From contig NZ_CP075170.1 of NCBI RefSeq assembly GCF_024399315.1, forward strand, positions 4,340,001 through 4,404,000: a stretch of 64,000 nt of DNA. The letters are read 5' to 3'. The position numbers and the translations under genes are program-made. This DNA comes from Chryseobacterium sp. MA9 (GTDB lineage Bacteria > Bacteroidota > Bacteroidia > Flavobacteriales > Weeksellaceae). Position 1 is the stretch's first letter. Every line of letters starts with the position of its first letter. Under the pieces are notes generated by a model that saw only the letters and a list, made by a program, of their open reading frames with translations, did no database searches and was not told the origin of the DNA. Below, piece by piece: positions 52,156-60,166 of the stretch.

Positions 52156-53412
52156 TTATTTTTTTATAATCTTTTTAGTGAATTCCTTTTCACCTACTTT
52201 ATATTGTAAAAAATAAACTCCGCTGGTCAAATGCTGAATCGGTAGAATATATCCTGAATCTGTTTTATTCAGATGATAGTGAACCATTCTTCCGGAAGCA
52301 TCTGTAAGTGAAAGTACTTCAATTTTCTTTTTAGAAATAATGTTAATAAGGTGTTGGGCAGGATTAGGATAAATTTGAACTTGAGTTTCAATAGCGGTTT
52401 CTGCTATATTTAAAGTGTTTACGACAATTAGCTTTGTTTTGGTGGTAGTGGCTCCGCAGGCATCTGTTGTCAGCTTTACATTATAACTTCCTCCTGCAGG
52501 ATAGGTATGTGCCGGATTTTCCTGAGTGGAAGTTGTACCATCACCAAAATCCCATGAATAATTAGCCGCATTTTGTGTTGTATTCGTAAACTGAACGGTA
52601 TTGGCTCCGGTAAGCTGATAGGTGAATCTGCTGTGAACATCATTGCTCGTTACAAACCATTTGGCAGGCTGATTATAAACCTCTGTTTTGACGATATCCT
52701 TGATTAACTGTGCCTGTGCCGAATTAAGATTTCCATTAAAAGGGATTTGTGTAGGATCTTTCTTGAATAAAATAGTATAAAATGTATAAGCAGCAGCCAT
52801 AGATCCAATGTAACTCGGATGTGATTCATCCTGATCATACAGCTCAATAGCCGGGTTTTGCTCCCTGATCGTTCTCCATACTTTACCTACAGGGGAAACA
52901 ATACCTTCATTGGAGGCTGCCATTTCCATATAGCGGTTATAAATTTGAGTGTCCATTCCCTGATAGGTACAGACAGTGGGAAGTCCCGGGCAATTCCCCG
53001 AATCACCGTTTTTACGGCCCCAGGTCATATAGAAGATTATATTTCCGCAGGGATTGGACGTTTTAATCAGATTTGAAAGCTGAAGTGCATAAGGATATAC
53101 CTGGTTTTGAACCTGAGAATCCGGAAATGAAGGAAGCTGGCTCTGCTCCTGTAATACAACATAATCCCAGTTTCCCTGATTAATGGTTGAAATCACATCC
53201 GGATTGTTGGAATGATTCTGAAGTGTAGACCCTCCCGGTGTATGGCTGTGATGCTCCAGTACATCGCCGTTAGAAGCAGCAATACTCTGGATGAGCCCGG
53301 GTAAATTATTAACATAAGTGTAGCTGTTCCCAATAAAGAAAACCCTTTTGGTTGTCTGGCTCAGGATCAAAGAAAAAGTAATTAAAAATAAAAAAAGTAG
53401 AGTTTTTTTCAT
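52156..53412 (-). CDS. Secreted SGNH-like protein with PKD domain and T9SS sorting signal
   Basis: 418 residues from the ATG at 53412; a TTG start 9 bases upstream is less likely. Signal peptide about 1-18. The N-terminal half begins FFIGNSYTYVNNLPGLIQSI, like SGNH-fold hydrolases of the DUF4886 type. A PKD domain follows (YSWDFGDGTTSTQENPAHTY, about residues 286-305), and the last 75 residues are a type A T9SS sorting domain (IYPNPAQHLINI ... FTKKIIKK). Probably a surface or secreted enzyme acting on an ester. Confidence 0.87.
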   Translation of the reverse strand: MKKTLLFLFLITFSLILSQTTKRVFFIGNSYTYVNNLPGLIQSIAASNGDVLEHHSHTPGGSTLQNHSNNPDVISTINQGNWDYVVLQEQSQLPSFPDSQVQNQVYPYALQLSNLIKTSNPCGNIIFYMTWGRKNGDSGNCPGLPTVCTYQGMDTQIYNRYMEMAASNEGIVSPVGKVWRTIREQNPAIELYDQDESHPSYIGSMAAAYTFYTILFKKDPTQIPFNGNLNSAQAQLIKDIVKTEVYNQPAKWFVTSNDVHSRFTYQLTGANTVQFTNTTQNAANYSWDFGDGTTSTQENPAHTYPAGGSYNVKLTTDACGATTTKTKLIVVNTLNIAETAIETQVQIYPNPAQHLINIISKKKIEVLSLTDASGRMVHYHLNKTDSGYILPIQHLTSGVYFLQYKVGEKEFTKKIIKK

Positions 53413-53473
53413 AAATTTCAATTTAAATTGATTCCATAAATATAAATAATATTAAATAAATCCCATTTGTTTT

Positions 53474-54316
53474 ATGAATTTGATTAGTGAAAAGAATATA
53501 TACTTAGAAAATAAAGAAACAAAAGGTTTTCTTGCTGATATTTTTTATCCGAATACTGAAAAAAAACTTCCGCTGGTAATATTTGTTCATGGATATAAAG
53601 GTTATAAAGATTGGGGAGCCTGGAATCTGATGGCTGAAAAGTTTGCTGAAGCAGGCTTTTTCTTCGTCAAGTTTAATTTTTCCCATAATGGAACAACGAC
53701 GGAAGATCCATATAACTTTGGAGATCTTGAAGCCTTTGTTAATAACAATTATTCCAAAGAGCTTTCTGACCTTGGAGTGGTGATTGATCACTTTAGTAAA
53801 GATCCACATGTGGATGATGAAAAAATCGTTCTGATAGGCCATAGCAGAGGAGGAGGAATTTCTATCATTAAAACCTTTGAAGATGAAAGAATCAACGGTT
53901 TGATTACCTTAGCCAGTGTTGATACTTTAGATCGTTTTCCAAAAGAGGAAGCTTTTGAGAACTGGAAAAGTAACGGGGTTTATTATGCACTGAACGGACG
54001 TACCAAACAGGAAATGCCCCATTATTATCAGTTTTATGAGGATTTTGAGCAGAATGTTTACCGTTTTGATGTAGAACGGGCAACGGAAATGGCAAAAGCT
54101 CATATGCTGATTATTCATGGAACAGATGATGAAGCAGTAGAGGTAAAGCAGGCCGAACATCTCCATATTCTTCATCCAAATTCTGAACTGTTTCTGATTG
54201 AAAATGCCAATCATACTTTTGGGGCAAAAGAACCATGGACAGAAAATAATTTACCAAAAGATCTGAATACTGTAACCGGGAAATGTATTGATTTCATCAA
54301 AGAAAAATTGAAATAA
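53474..54316 (+). CDS. Alpha/beta hydrolase
   Basis: 280 residues, cytoplasmic. Oxyanion-region HGYKGYKDWGAWNLMAEKFA (about residues 37-56), nucleophile GHSRGGG (about 121-127), acid HGTDDEAVEV (about 219-228) and His NANHTFG (about 247-253) form a full catalytic triad. Similar to dienelactone hydrolase/peptidase-like small hydrolases. Substrate unknown. The next gene begins 49 bases later. Confidence 0.9.
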   Translation: MNLISEKNIYLENKETKGFLADIFYPNTEKKLPLVIFVHGYKGYKDWGAWNLMAEKFAEAGFFFVKFNFSHNGTTTEDPYNFGDLEAFVNNNYSKELSDLGVVIDHFSKDPHVDDEKIVLIGHSRGGGISIIKTFEDERINGLITLASVDTLDRFPKEEAFENWKSNGVYYALNGRTKQEMPHYYQFYEDFEQNVYRFDVERATEMAKAHMLIIHGTDDEAVEVKQAEHLHILHPNSELFLIENANHTFGAKEPWTENNLPKDLNTVTGKCIDFIKEKLK

Positions 54317-54365
54317 AACGTTTAAAACGGCGTTATTATAAATTAATCACCATATCAGTATAATT

Positions 54366-54851
54366 ATGAAAAAAATTATTGCAGGCGCTTTCGCGCTTTC
54401 ATTGTTTGTTATTTCGTGTAAAAAAGAAACGAAAACAGAGTCTTCTATAAGTACAGATACTTTGGCTACAGTAATACCTAAGGATTCCATAGCTTCATCT
54501 GAAACAGATTCGACTGCAATACCTTCAGCCTCTGCATACTATATTATCACTAAAAATGTGGGTAAATATCCTCACGATATTAAGTTCTTCGAAGATAAAA
54601 GGATCACAGAAAGACTGAGAAAACTAACTGGTGCCCAGTATGATGAGATGGTAAAGAATTTCGATGTAGAAAGTCCTATTTCTTCAGAAAACGGAATTTA
54701 TAAGCTGACAGGATGTAAACAGCATGATTGTCCAGGATTTGCTACAAGCATTTACTATGACGCTAAAAATGACAAAGTAAGTGTTTCCATTGATAAAAAT
54801 GGTAAAGTCACAAACTTTGATGAAAGAAAATTATATTTTAAGAATCATTGA
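54366..54851 (+). CDS. Small lipoprotein, unknown function
   Basis: 161 residues. Lipobox FVISC with Cys18 as likely lipidated residue. A Ser/Thr-rich linker (about 20-55) precedes a domain (AYYIITKNVGKYPHDIKFFEDKRI to GCKQHDCPGFATSIYYD) with two cysteines. Its N-terminal KKETKTESS segment resembles other Chryseobacterium lipoproteins. No family assigned. Periplasmic or outer-membrane anchored. Confidence 0.8.
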   Translation: MKKIIAGAFALSLFVISCKKETKTESSISTDTLATVIPKDSIASSETDSTAIPSASAYYIITKNVGKYPHDIKFFEDKRITERLRKLTGAQYDEMVKNFDVESPISSENGIYKLTGCKQHDCPGFATSIYYDAKNDKVSVSIDKNGKVTNFDERKLYFKNH

Positions 54852-54873
54852 AAGCGAAGTAAAATATAAGAAG

Positions 54874-55012
54874 GGAAGCTGGAGGTTGGGAGTTATTAAT
54901 GGTTTTCCATATCTATTGAAATCAAAATAAAACTGTTTTCCAAAAGGTTATTAATTTGGAAAACAGTTATTCATAAGACTTTATGTACTTCCTGCTCCCA
55001 GCCTCCAACTTC
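54874..55012. repeat. Inverted-repeat element with internal terminator
   Basis: Arm 54874-54892 (GGAAGCTGGAGGTTGGGAG) and its inverted partner 54995-55012 (CTCCCAGCCTCCAACTTC) match at all but two positions and enclose a strong hairpin (54930-54968). Likely a mobile-like or dispersed intergenic element. Confidence 0.7.
54930..54968. terminator. Strong hairpin inside the inverted repeat
   Basis: AAACTGTTTTCCAAA pairs with TTTGGAAAACAGTT around a ten-base loop. Confidence 0.85.
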
Positions 55013-55018
55013 GAGCAT

Positions 55019-55052
55019 AAAAAAAGAAGCCTGAAATTTCAGGCTTCTTTTT
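55019..55052. terminator. Bidirectional terminator
   Basis: AAAAAGAAGCCTGAAA pairs with TTTCAGGCTTCTTTTT, immediately before the end of the flavin reductase gene. Confidence 0.94.
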
Positions 55053-55877
55053 TTATTTTACCGTAAGTAAAACCCAGGCTTCTTCAACTTTGCTTTCCAG
55101 AAGTAATTTCTGGGCATCAGTATGAATGTTTTCATCAGCATGGAAATCTCCGGCAGGTAAAACTTCCGTATTGGCAAGCATTCCAAGATCATTTCCTGTA
55201 AATACTTTACTGTATTTTATGGCATCCGGAAGAAGATCAAAACCAATTCCTTTTGTTACCAAAGGTTTGGGTACCTCGAAAAGACTGTTTTCATTGCTTC
55301 TGGAATACCAGTTGCTGCCCAAACGGGCTACCATATCCAGTTTTTTCTGATCGAGATTTCCGGTTTCATTCAGGTATTCTTCTCTGATATGAATTTTCTG
55401 AACTTCACAGATCACAAGATTTCCAGCACCGCCCTGATCTCCCAATGATTTTACCTCTAAAACTTTACATTCAAAGTTGACCGGGCATTCTTCAATCAGT
55501 TTGGGCTGTACAAGATCCGCCTCTTTCATGGTAAGTCCGGATTTGATAAACTCATTGACTCCGGTTTCGTATTCTGTAGAAGCTAAAGAGATCTGCTGTA
55601 CAATCGGGAAATTCACTGTTCCGATTACCACTTCAGGTACTTCAAGAACATTTTCCAGCGTATGTTTTGTGGTATTGTCACGTACTCTTCTTGATGGTGA
55701 AAAGATCAAAATCGGGGGAACCGTACTGAACATATTAAAAAAACTGAACGGAGATAAATTATTATTACCGTCTTTATCTACAGTGGAAGCTAATGCAATC
55801 GGACGTGGTGAAACAGCCGTCTGCATGATGGTTTGTAATTGTACGGAGGTTATCTCGGAAGGGATTACTGTTTTCAT
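55053..55877 (-). CDS. Flavin reductase family protein
   Basis: 274 residues. The N-terminus (VSPRPIALASTVDKDGNNNLSPFSFFN, about residues 22-48) and GIGFDLLPDAIKYS later match the flavin reductase-like FMN-binding split-barrel family. These proteins reduce or bind FMN for partner oxygenases, or work as flavoredoxins. It sits 39 kb... no partner is adjacent other than the fumarylacetoacetase gene upstream. Partner therefore unknown. Confidence 0.9.
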   Translation of the reverse strand: MKTVIPSEITSVQLQTIMQTAVSPRPIALASTVDKDGNNNLSPFSFFNMFSTVPPILIFSPSRRVRDNTTKHTLENVLEVPEVVIGTVNFPIVQQISLASTEYETGVNEFIKSGLTMKEADLVQPKLIEECPVNFECKVLEVKSLGDQGGAGNLVICEVQKIHIREEYLNETGNLDQKKLDMVARLGSNWYSRSNENSLFEVPKPLVTKGIGFDLLPDAIKYSKVFTGNDLGMLANTEVLPAGDFHADENIHTDAQKLLLESKVEEAWVLLTVK

Positions 55878-55930
55878 GTTTTTGCTTTTAACACTTAATT
55901 CAACTTAAGTATTCAAATGATATTAAAAAG

Positions 55931-56020
55931 ATGCTTCGACCCCGCTCAGCATGACACTTCTAATACTAACTGTTTAGCAGTATATTTCTAGCGATGACAT
56001 GCTGAGCGAAGCCGAAGCAT
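55931..56020. repeat. Inverted repeat near fahA 3' end
   Basis: Arms 55931-55953 and 55998-56020, about 23 bases, pair with three mismatches (CATGCTGAGCG ... GAAGCAT), separated by a 44-base loop. Possibly a dispersed intergenic element, or a terminator-like structure for the minus-strand fahA gene. Confidence 0.7.
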
Positions 56021-56038
56021 TTATGATTAATTTTTATA

Positions 56039-57286
56039 TTAAACTGTAGGAATAATTTTACCGGAAACTTCCCCGAAACCAACTCTTACACCATCTTTTT
56101 CAGCCCACGCCTTCATAGTCACGGTATCATTATCTTCAATGAATTTTCTTTCTTCGCCGTTGCTTAATGATAAAGGATTTTGTCCTCTCCATGTCAGTTC
56201 AAGCATAGAACCGAAAGATTTTGGATCGCTTCCCGAAATGGTTCCGCTGGCATATAAATCTCCCACTTCCACATTACATCCGTTTACCGTGTGGTGTGCA
56301 AGCTGCTGGGCCATATTCCAGTACATGTGTTTGTAATTGCTTTCAGAAATCAGGTTTTGATCTCCGTTTTCAGGCTGAATGTATACTTCAAGGTTGATAT
56401 CGTAGTTTTTATCACCTTCAAATTTTAAATAATCTAAAACCTCAGGATCCTGTACTGGAGATGCTGTTCTGAATGGCTCTAAAGCTTCAAGCGTAACAAC
56501 CCATGGAGAAATAGAAGAACCAAAGTTTTTCGCAAGGAATGGCCCTAGCGGAACATATTCCCAAGATTGAATATCTCTTGCGGACCAATCGTTGAAAACT
56601 ACCATTCCAAAGATAGCATCTTCTGCGTCTTTCGTAGAAATACTTTCTCCCATCTCTGTATTTTTGTTGATGATGAAAGCCATTTCCAATTCAAAATCCA
56701 ATTGTTTACATGGTCCGAAAACAGGCTTGTCTGCTTCTGCAGGCTTCATCTGACCTTTCGGGCGGTTGATCTCCGTTCCGGAAACTACGATAGAGGATGC
56801 TCTTCCGTGGTAACCTACCGGTAAATGTTTCCAGTTAGGCAATAAAGCGTTTGCAGGATCACGGAACATTTTTCCTACGTTAGTAGCATGTTCAATACTG
56901 CTGTAAAAGTCTGTGTAATTCGGGATGTGAACAGGCATCATCATTTTTACTTTATCCAGATCATAGAAAGCTTCTTCGATGGTTTTCTGATCTTTTGATA
57001 ATATTGATCCTTCCTGTAATAATGTCTGAATTTTAGTACGAACAGCGTTGGTAACAGGTTTACCCAGTTCGATAAATTCGTTGATGGTATAAGCTTCAAA
57101 AACATTGTCGTCCAATCCTTCAATATCTTCAAAATAACCAAGATCGTACAAGGTAGCAAGATCAATTACCTGATCACCGATTCTTGTACAGCATCCGATG
57201 TATTCTTTGTTAAAAACTGCGACTCCGAAAGGAATATTGTGTATAGAAAAATCCGAATTTGAGGAATAGTCTACAAATGATTTCAT
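56039..57286 (-). CDS. fahA: Fumarylacetoacetase
   Basis: 415 residues, full length. Contains an N-terminal SH3-like domain and the catalytic FAH domain: PVGYHGRASSIVVSGTEI (about residues 156-173), FELEMAFIINK (about 201-211), and VVFNDWSARDIQSWEYVPLGPFLAKNFGSS (about 229-258, Mg/Ca ligands). Last enzyme of tyrosine catabolism, splitting fumarylacetoacetate to fumarate and acetoacetate. It follows the hppD region on the minus strand. Confidence 0.97.
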   Translation of the reverse strand: MKSFVDYSSNSDFSIHNIPFGVAVFNKEYIGCCTRIGDQVIDLATLYDLGYFEDIEGLDDNVFEAYTINEFIELGKPVTNAVRTKIQTLLQEGSILSKDQKTIEEAFYDLDKVKMMMPVHIPNYTDFYSSIEHATNVGKMFRDPANALLPNWKHLPVGYHGRASSIVVSGTEINRPKGQMKPAEADKPVFGPCKQLDFELEMAFIINKNTEMGESISTKDAEDAIFGMVVFNDWSARDIQSWEYVPLGPFLAKNFGSSISPWVVTLEALEPFRTASPVQDPEVLDYLKFEGDKNYDINLEVYIQPENGDQNLISESNYKHMYWNMAQQLAHHTVNGCNVEVGDLYASGTISGSDPKSFGSMLELTWRGQNPLSLSNGEERKFIEDNDTVTMKAWAEKDGVRVGFGEVSGKIIPTV

Positions 57287-57338
57287 AAGTTTAGATTTTA
57301 GTTAGATTCATATCATCCAGAGCATTTCCCCGGAACAT

Positions 57339-57803
57339 TTATTTTGCCTTTTTTGTTGAGTAAGATGCTTCATCTATCCATCTGTCTTTGGTATTGACAT
57401 CGATAAGGTACAGAATATTATCCTGCTGTGTCAACAATAAAGTCTTGGTAACAGGCATTGGGATTTTTTTATTTTCAAGCATGTCTGCTCTTAAAGAAAT
57501 AATATTTTTTTTCCTGATGATATCACCGGTGAAAACATTAGAGCTGCTTTCTCCTGTGGCTTTATCATCGAAAACTTCTACATAAGTGGCATTGTTCCCT
57601 TTGATAATAATAAAGTCCCGTTCCGTATGATCAGCCTCATCTTTGATGAAAACGAACTTTTTGTTGTCAATATTTACATTTTCAAGATGCTGATTGATGC
57701 CTTTTCTTTGTTCAAGTCTGTTAAGGATTTCATTCAGAGAACCATATTGAGCCTTAAGCCCGAGTGTTCCCAAAAGGAAAATCCCAATTAAAAGTTTTCT
57801 CAT
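57339..57803 (-). CDS. Small secreted hypothetical protein
   Basis: 154 residues from MRKLLIGIFLLGTLGLKAQ, a clear signal peptide; a longer start 48 bases upstream is rejected because it would hide it. The mature protein is rich in charged residues with strand-like segments (KKFVFIKDEADHTERDFIII). No domain recognised. It lies between hppD and fahA and is transcribed in their direction, 52 bases before fahA, so it may belong to the catabolic unit. Confidence 0.78.
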   Translation of the reverse strand: MRKLLIGIFLLGTLGLKAQYGSLNEILNRLEQRKGINQHLENVNIDNKKFVFIKDEADHTERDFIIIKGNNATYVEVFDDKATGESSSNVFTGDIIRKKNIISLRADMLENKKIPMPVTKTLLLTQQDNILYLIDVNTKDRWIDEASYSTKKAK

Positions 57804-57823
57804 ATACTGTGTTTTATAAAAAA

Positions 57824-57855
57824 GTTTTGCCAGAATACTGTATTCTGACAAAACC
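57824..57855 (-). terminator. Terminator of hppD
   Basis: On the minus strand GTTTTGTCAGAATAC pairs with GTATTCTGGCAAAAC with one mismatch, followed by TTTTTTATAAAA. Confidence 0.88.
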
Positions 57856-57873
57856 TATATTTTAAATGTAAAA

Positions 57874-59004
57874 TTAAAGATTACCTCTTCTTTCCTGCTC
57901 TCTTTCTAATGCTTCGAATAAAGCTTTGAAGTTTCCGGCACCAAAACTCTGTGCACCGTGTCTTTCAATAATTTCGAAGAATAGAGTAGGACGGTCTTCT
58001 ACAGGCTTGGTAAAGATCTGTAACAAGTACCCTTCTTCATCATGATCAATAAGTATACCTAAATCTTGAAGTTTTTTAAGATCTTCATCAATATGGCCTA
58101 CTCTTTCAGGAACCATGTCGTAATAAGCTTCTGGTGGAGCAGAAAGAAACTCTACACCACGTTTTTTCAATTCAGTTACGGTATGGATGATGTCTTTTGT
58201 AGCAACAGCAATGTGCTGTACACCTTCTCCTTCGTAGAAATCAAGATATTCTTCTACCTGAGATTTCTTTTTACCTTCAGCAGGTTCGTTGATAGGGAAT
58301 TTAGCAAATCCGTTTCCGTTGGACATTACTTTAGACATCAATGCAGAATATTCTGTATTGATCTGCTTATCATCAAAAGAAAGGATGTTTACAAATCCCA
58401 TTACTTTTTCATACCATTCCACTGTCGGGATCATTCTGTTCCAGTCAACATTTCCTACGCAGTGGTCTACATACAATAAACCTGCTTCTTCAGGCTTATA
58501 GTCACTTTCCCACTTTTCATATCCAGGCATGAAAGCTCCTTTGTAATTTTTTCTTTCTATAAACATGTGAACGGTTTCTCCATAGGTGTAGATACCGGAC
58601 ATTCTTACCTCACCATGTTCATCAGTTAAAGTTACAGGCTCTAAATATGGCTTACCACCTCTTTTAGTTGTTTCTTCGAAAGCTGCATAAGCGTCATCTA
58701 CCCAAAGTGCCAAAATTTTTACTCCGTCACCATGTTTTTTTACGTGTTCGCTGATAAGAGAGTCAGACTTAAGCCCGGTAGTCAATACCAGTCTGATTTT
58801 TCCTTGTTGAAGCACATAAGATGCACGGTCCCTTACTCCTGTTTCAGGACCCGCATAAGCTACAGACTGAAAACCGAAAGCGGTCTTGTAATAATGGGCA
58901 GCCTGTTTTGCATTTCCTACATAAAACTCAATGTAATCTGTACCGTTGATCGGTAAGAAATTTTCTGCTTGAGCTATTTTCTCGGCAAATGTAAGTGTTG
59001 ACAT
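57874..59004 (-). CDS. hppD: 4-hydroxyphenylpyruvate dioxygenase
   Basis: 376 residues, two glyoxalase-like domains. The iron ligands are visible in DHCVGNVDW (His, about residue 180), VQHIAVATKDI (His, about 264) and FFEIIERHG (Glu, about 345), with the C-terminal GAGNFKALFEALE matching the family end. It converts 4-hydroxyphenylpyruvate to homogentisate in tyrosine degradation. Ends with a terminator before the next gene. Confidence 0.97.
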   Translation of the reverse strand: MSTLTFAEKIAQAENFLPINGTDYIEFYVGNAKQAAHYYKTAFGFQSVAYAGPETGVRDRASYVLQQGKIRLVLTTGLKSDSLISEHVKKHGDGVKILALWVDDAYAAFEETTKRGGKPYLEPVTLTDEHGEVRMSGIYTYGETVHMFIERKNYKGAFMPGYEKWESDYKPEEAGLLYVDHCVGNVDWNRMIPTVEWYEKVMGFVNILSFDDKQINTEYSALMSKVMSNGNGFAKFPINEPAEGKKKSQVEEYLDFYEGEGVQHIAVATKDIIHTVTELKKRGVEFLSAPPEAYYDMVPERVGHIDEDLKKLQDLGILIDHDEEGYLLQIFTKPVEDRPTLFFEIIERHGAQSFGAGNFKALFEALEREQERRGNL

Positions 59005-59236
59005 ATTTTCTCTTTTACTTTTATTTTATTGGTATGCAAATTACAAAAAACTTAGACATTGCGAAAATATTCCCTTGGATTCATTGAATATATTTAACAT
59101 AACGTTAAAGAAGAGTTTACTTAAGTATATTTAAGTTTCTTACGTTTGAAATTGGCTACTTACATTTGTAATACAAAAGACAAGTGAAAAAATATTTCGA
59201 AACATGAAAGCCGTAGAGATTCTCTGCGGCTTTCTT
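59005..59236 (+). other. Spacer with promoter-like sequences and a hairpin
   Basis: 232 bases. Plus-strand TACGTTTG (59141-59148) and TACATTTG (59161-59168) match the -7 consensus, and a hairpin GAAAGCCGTAGAGA/TCTCTGCGGCTTTC follows at 59206-59235 with TTTCTTTTAT. An unannotated small plus-strand RNA is possible. Confidence 0.4.
59206..59235. terminator. Terminator hairpin
   Basis: GAAAGCCGTAGAGA pairs with TCTCTGCGGCTTTC (one G-U). Follows the 263-residue gene (minus strand). Confidence 0.85.
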
Positions 59237-60028
59237 TTATATTGTTTCAATCTTTCTGTTTAACATTCCGGCATCGGGATTATAATTATCCCATATCTTC
59301 CAGGTATTATTTATTTTCCGGATGAAGTAGATCTGGGTACTCAGCTGATTGACAAAGTGCTCTTCTCCTGTTTCTCCTACCTTGAACAGAAGATTCCAGA
59401 ATTCCTGAGATTCCAGTATCTTTTTGTCTGGTTCATCTGTAACGATATGAATATCAAATACTTCATAATTGGACCGGTTGTTTTTAGTAACCAGATGAAA
59501 GTCTTTGTCACAAAGCTCTTTGCTGAATTGTGATGCTCTTTCCAAGAAAGGAGAATCCTCAAATACAAGACCTTTTAAAAGTTCAGTATTGTGAGTGGGA
59601 AACAGCTTATAAAACTCAAAAGCTGTTGCACAGTAATCGTAAACCATCTGCGTAAGATATGATTGATTATCAATATCTTCATTGTCCTGTCTTTTGTATC
59701 TTACAGATAAGATATAATCGTTAAGATCTTTGTAGCCTAAGAAAATACAGATTTTATCTAATGTTTTAAGAAACCTGAGATCATTGTGGGTTTTATCCTG
59801 GTAATCATTTTCAAAAAAACGCTGCAGGGTAACATGTGAAATGGTATTTCCGATTTCAAATTTTTTCCCTCCTTTCAGTTCTTCAGCTTCAGAGAGTTCA
59901 TCTTTAATGATTTCGGAAAGAATAATATAATGGCTTCTCTTCCATTCATTCACATTCCCCAGAACAGAATTCCTTACTTTAGAATGCTTTATAACTTCTT
60001 CTCGTATCGAATTATATATAGTTTTCAA
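59237..60028 (-). CDS. Hypothetical protein with TTG start
   Basis: 263 residues, cytoplasmic. No ATG lies near the N-terminus; the first codon is TTG with an upstream AAGGAA, one of few Shine-Dalgarno-like sites in the window, and the frame is open for about 78 more bases upstream with no ATG. The N-terminal portion resembles a helical DNA-binding-like fold (GNTISHVTLQRFFENDYQDKTHNDLRFLKTLDKICIFLGYKDLNDYI), and the last 70 residues look like a nuclear-transport-factor-like domain. No family assigned. Confidence 0.7.
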   Translation of the reverse strand: MKTIYNSIREEVIKHSKVRNSVLGNVNEWKRSHYIILSEIIKDELSEAEELKGGKKFEIGNTISHVTLQRFFENDYQDKTHNDLRFLKTLDKICIFLGYKDLNDYILSVRYKRQDNEDIDNQSYLTQMVYDYCATAFEFYKLFPTHNTELLKGLVFEDSPFLERASQFSKELCDKDFHLVTKNNRSNYEVFDIHIVTDEPDKKILESQEFWNLLFKVGETGEEHFVNQLSTQIYFIRKINNTWKIWDNYNPDAGMLNRKIETI

Positions 60029-60166
60029 TTTCCTTGTTTTTGAATGAGTTTTATCAAAAATACTGCCAAAAGAGTAGCGTTTTTTTATGATTCTGTGGAT
60101 GTGGGTTCAAAATATGTTTTGAGATTTTAAGTAAAAAACAATTTGGAAATCCTTATTATTTGATTA

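Noticed and set aside
59214..59260. A 19-codon frame (MKAVEILCG...) through the hairpin
   Set aside because: It is created by the palindrome itself and overlaps the end of the minus-strand gene; no evidence of translation.
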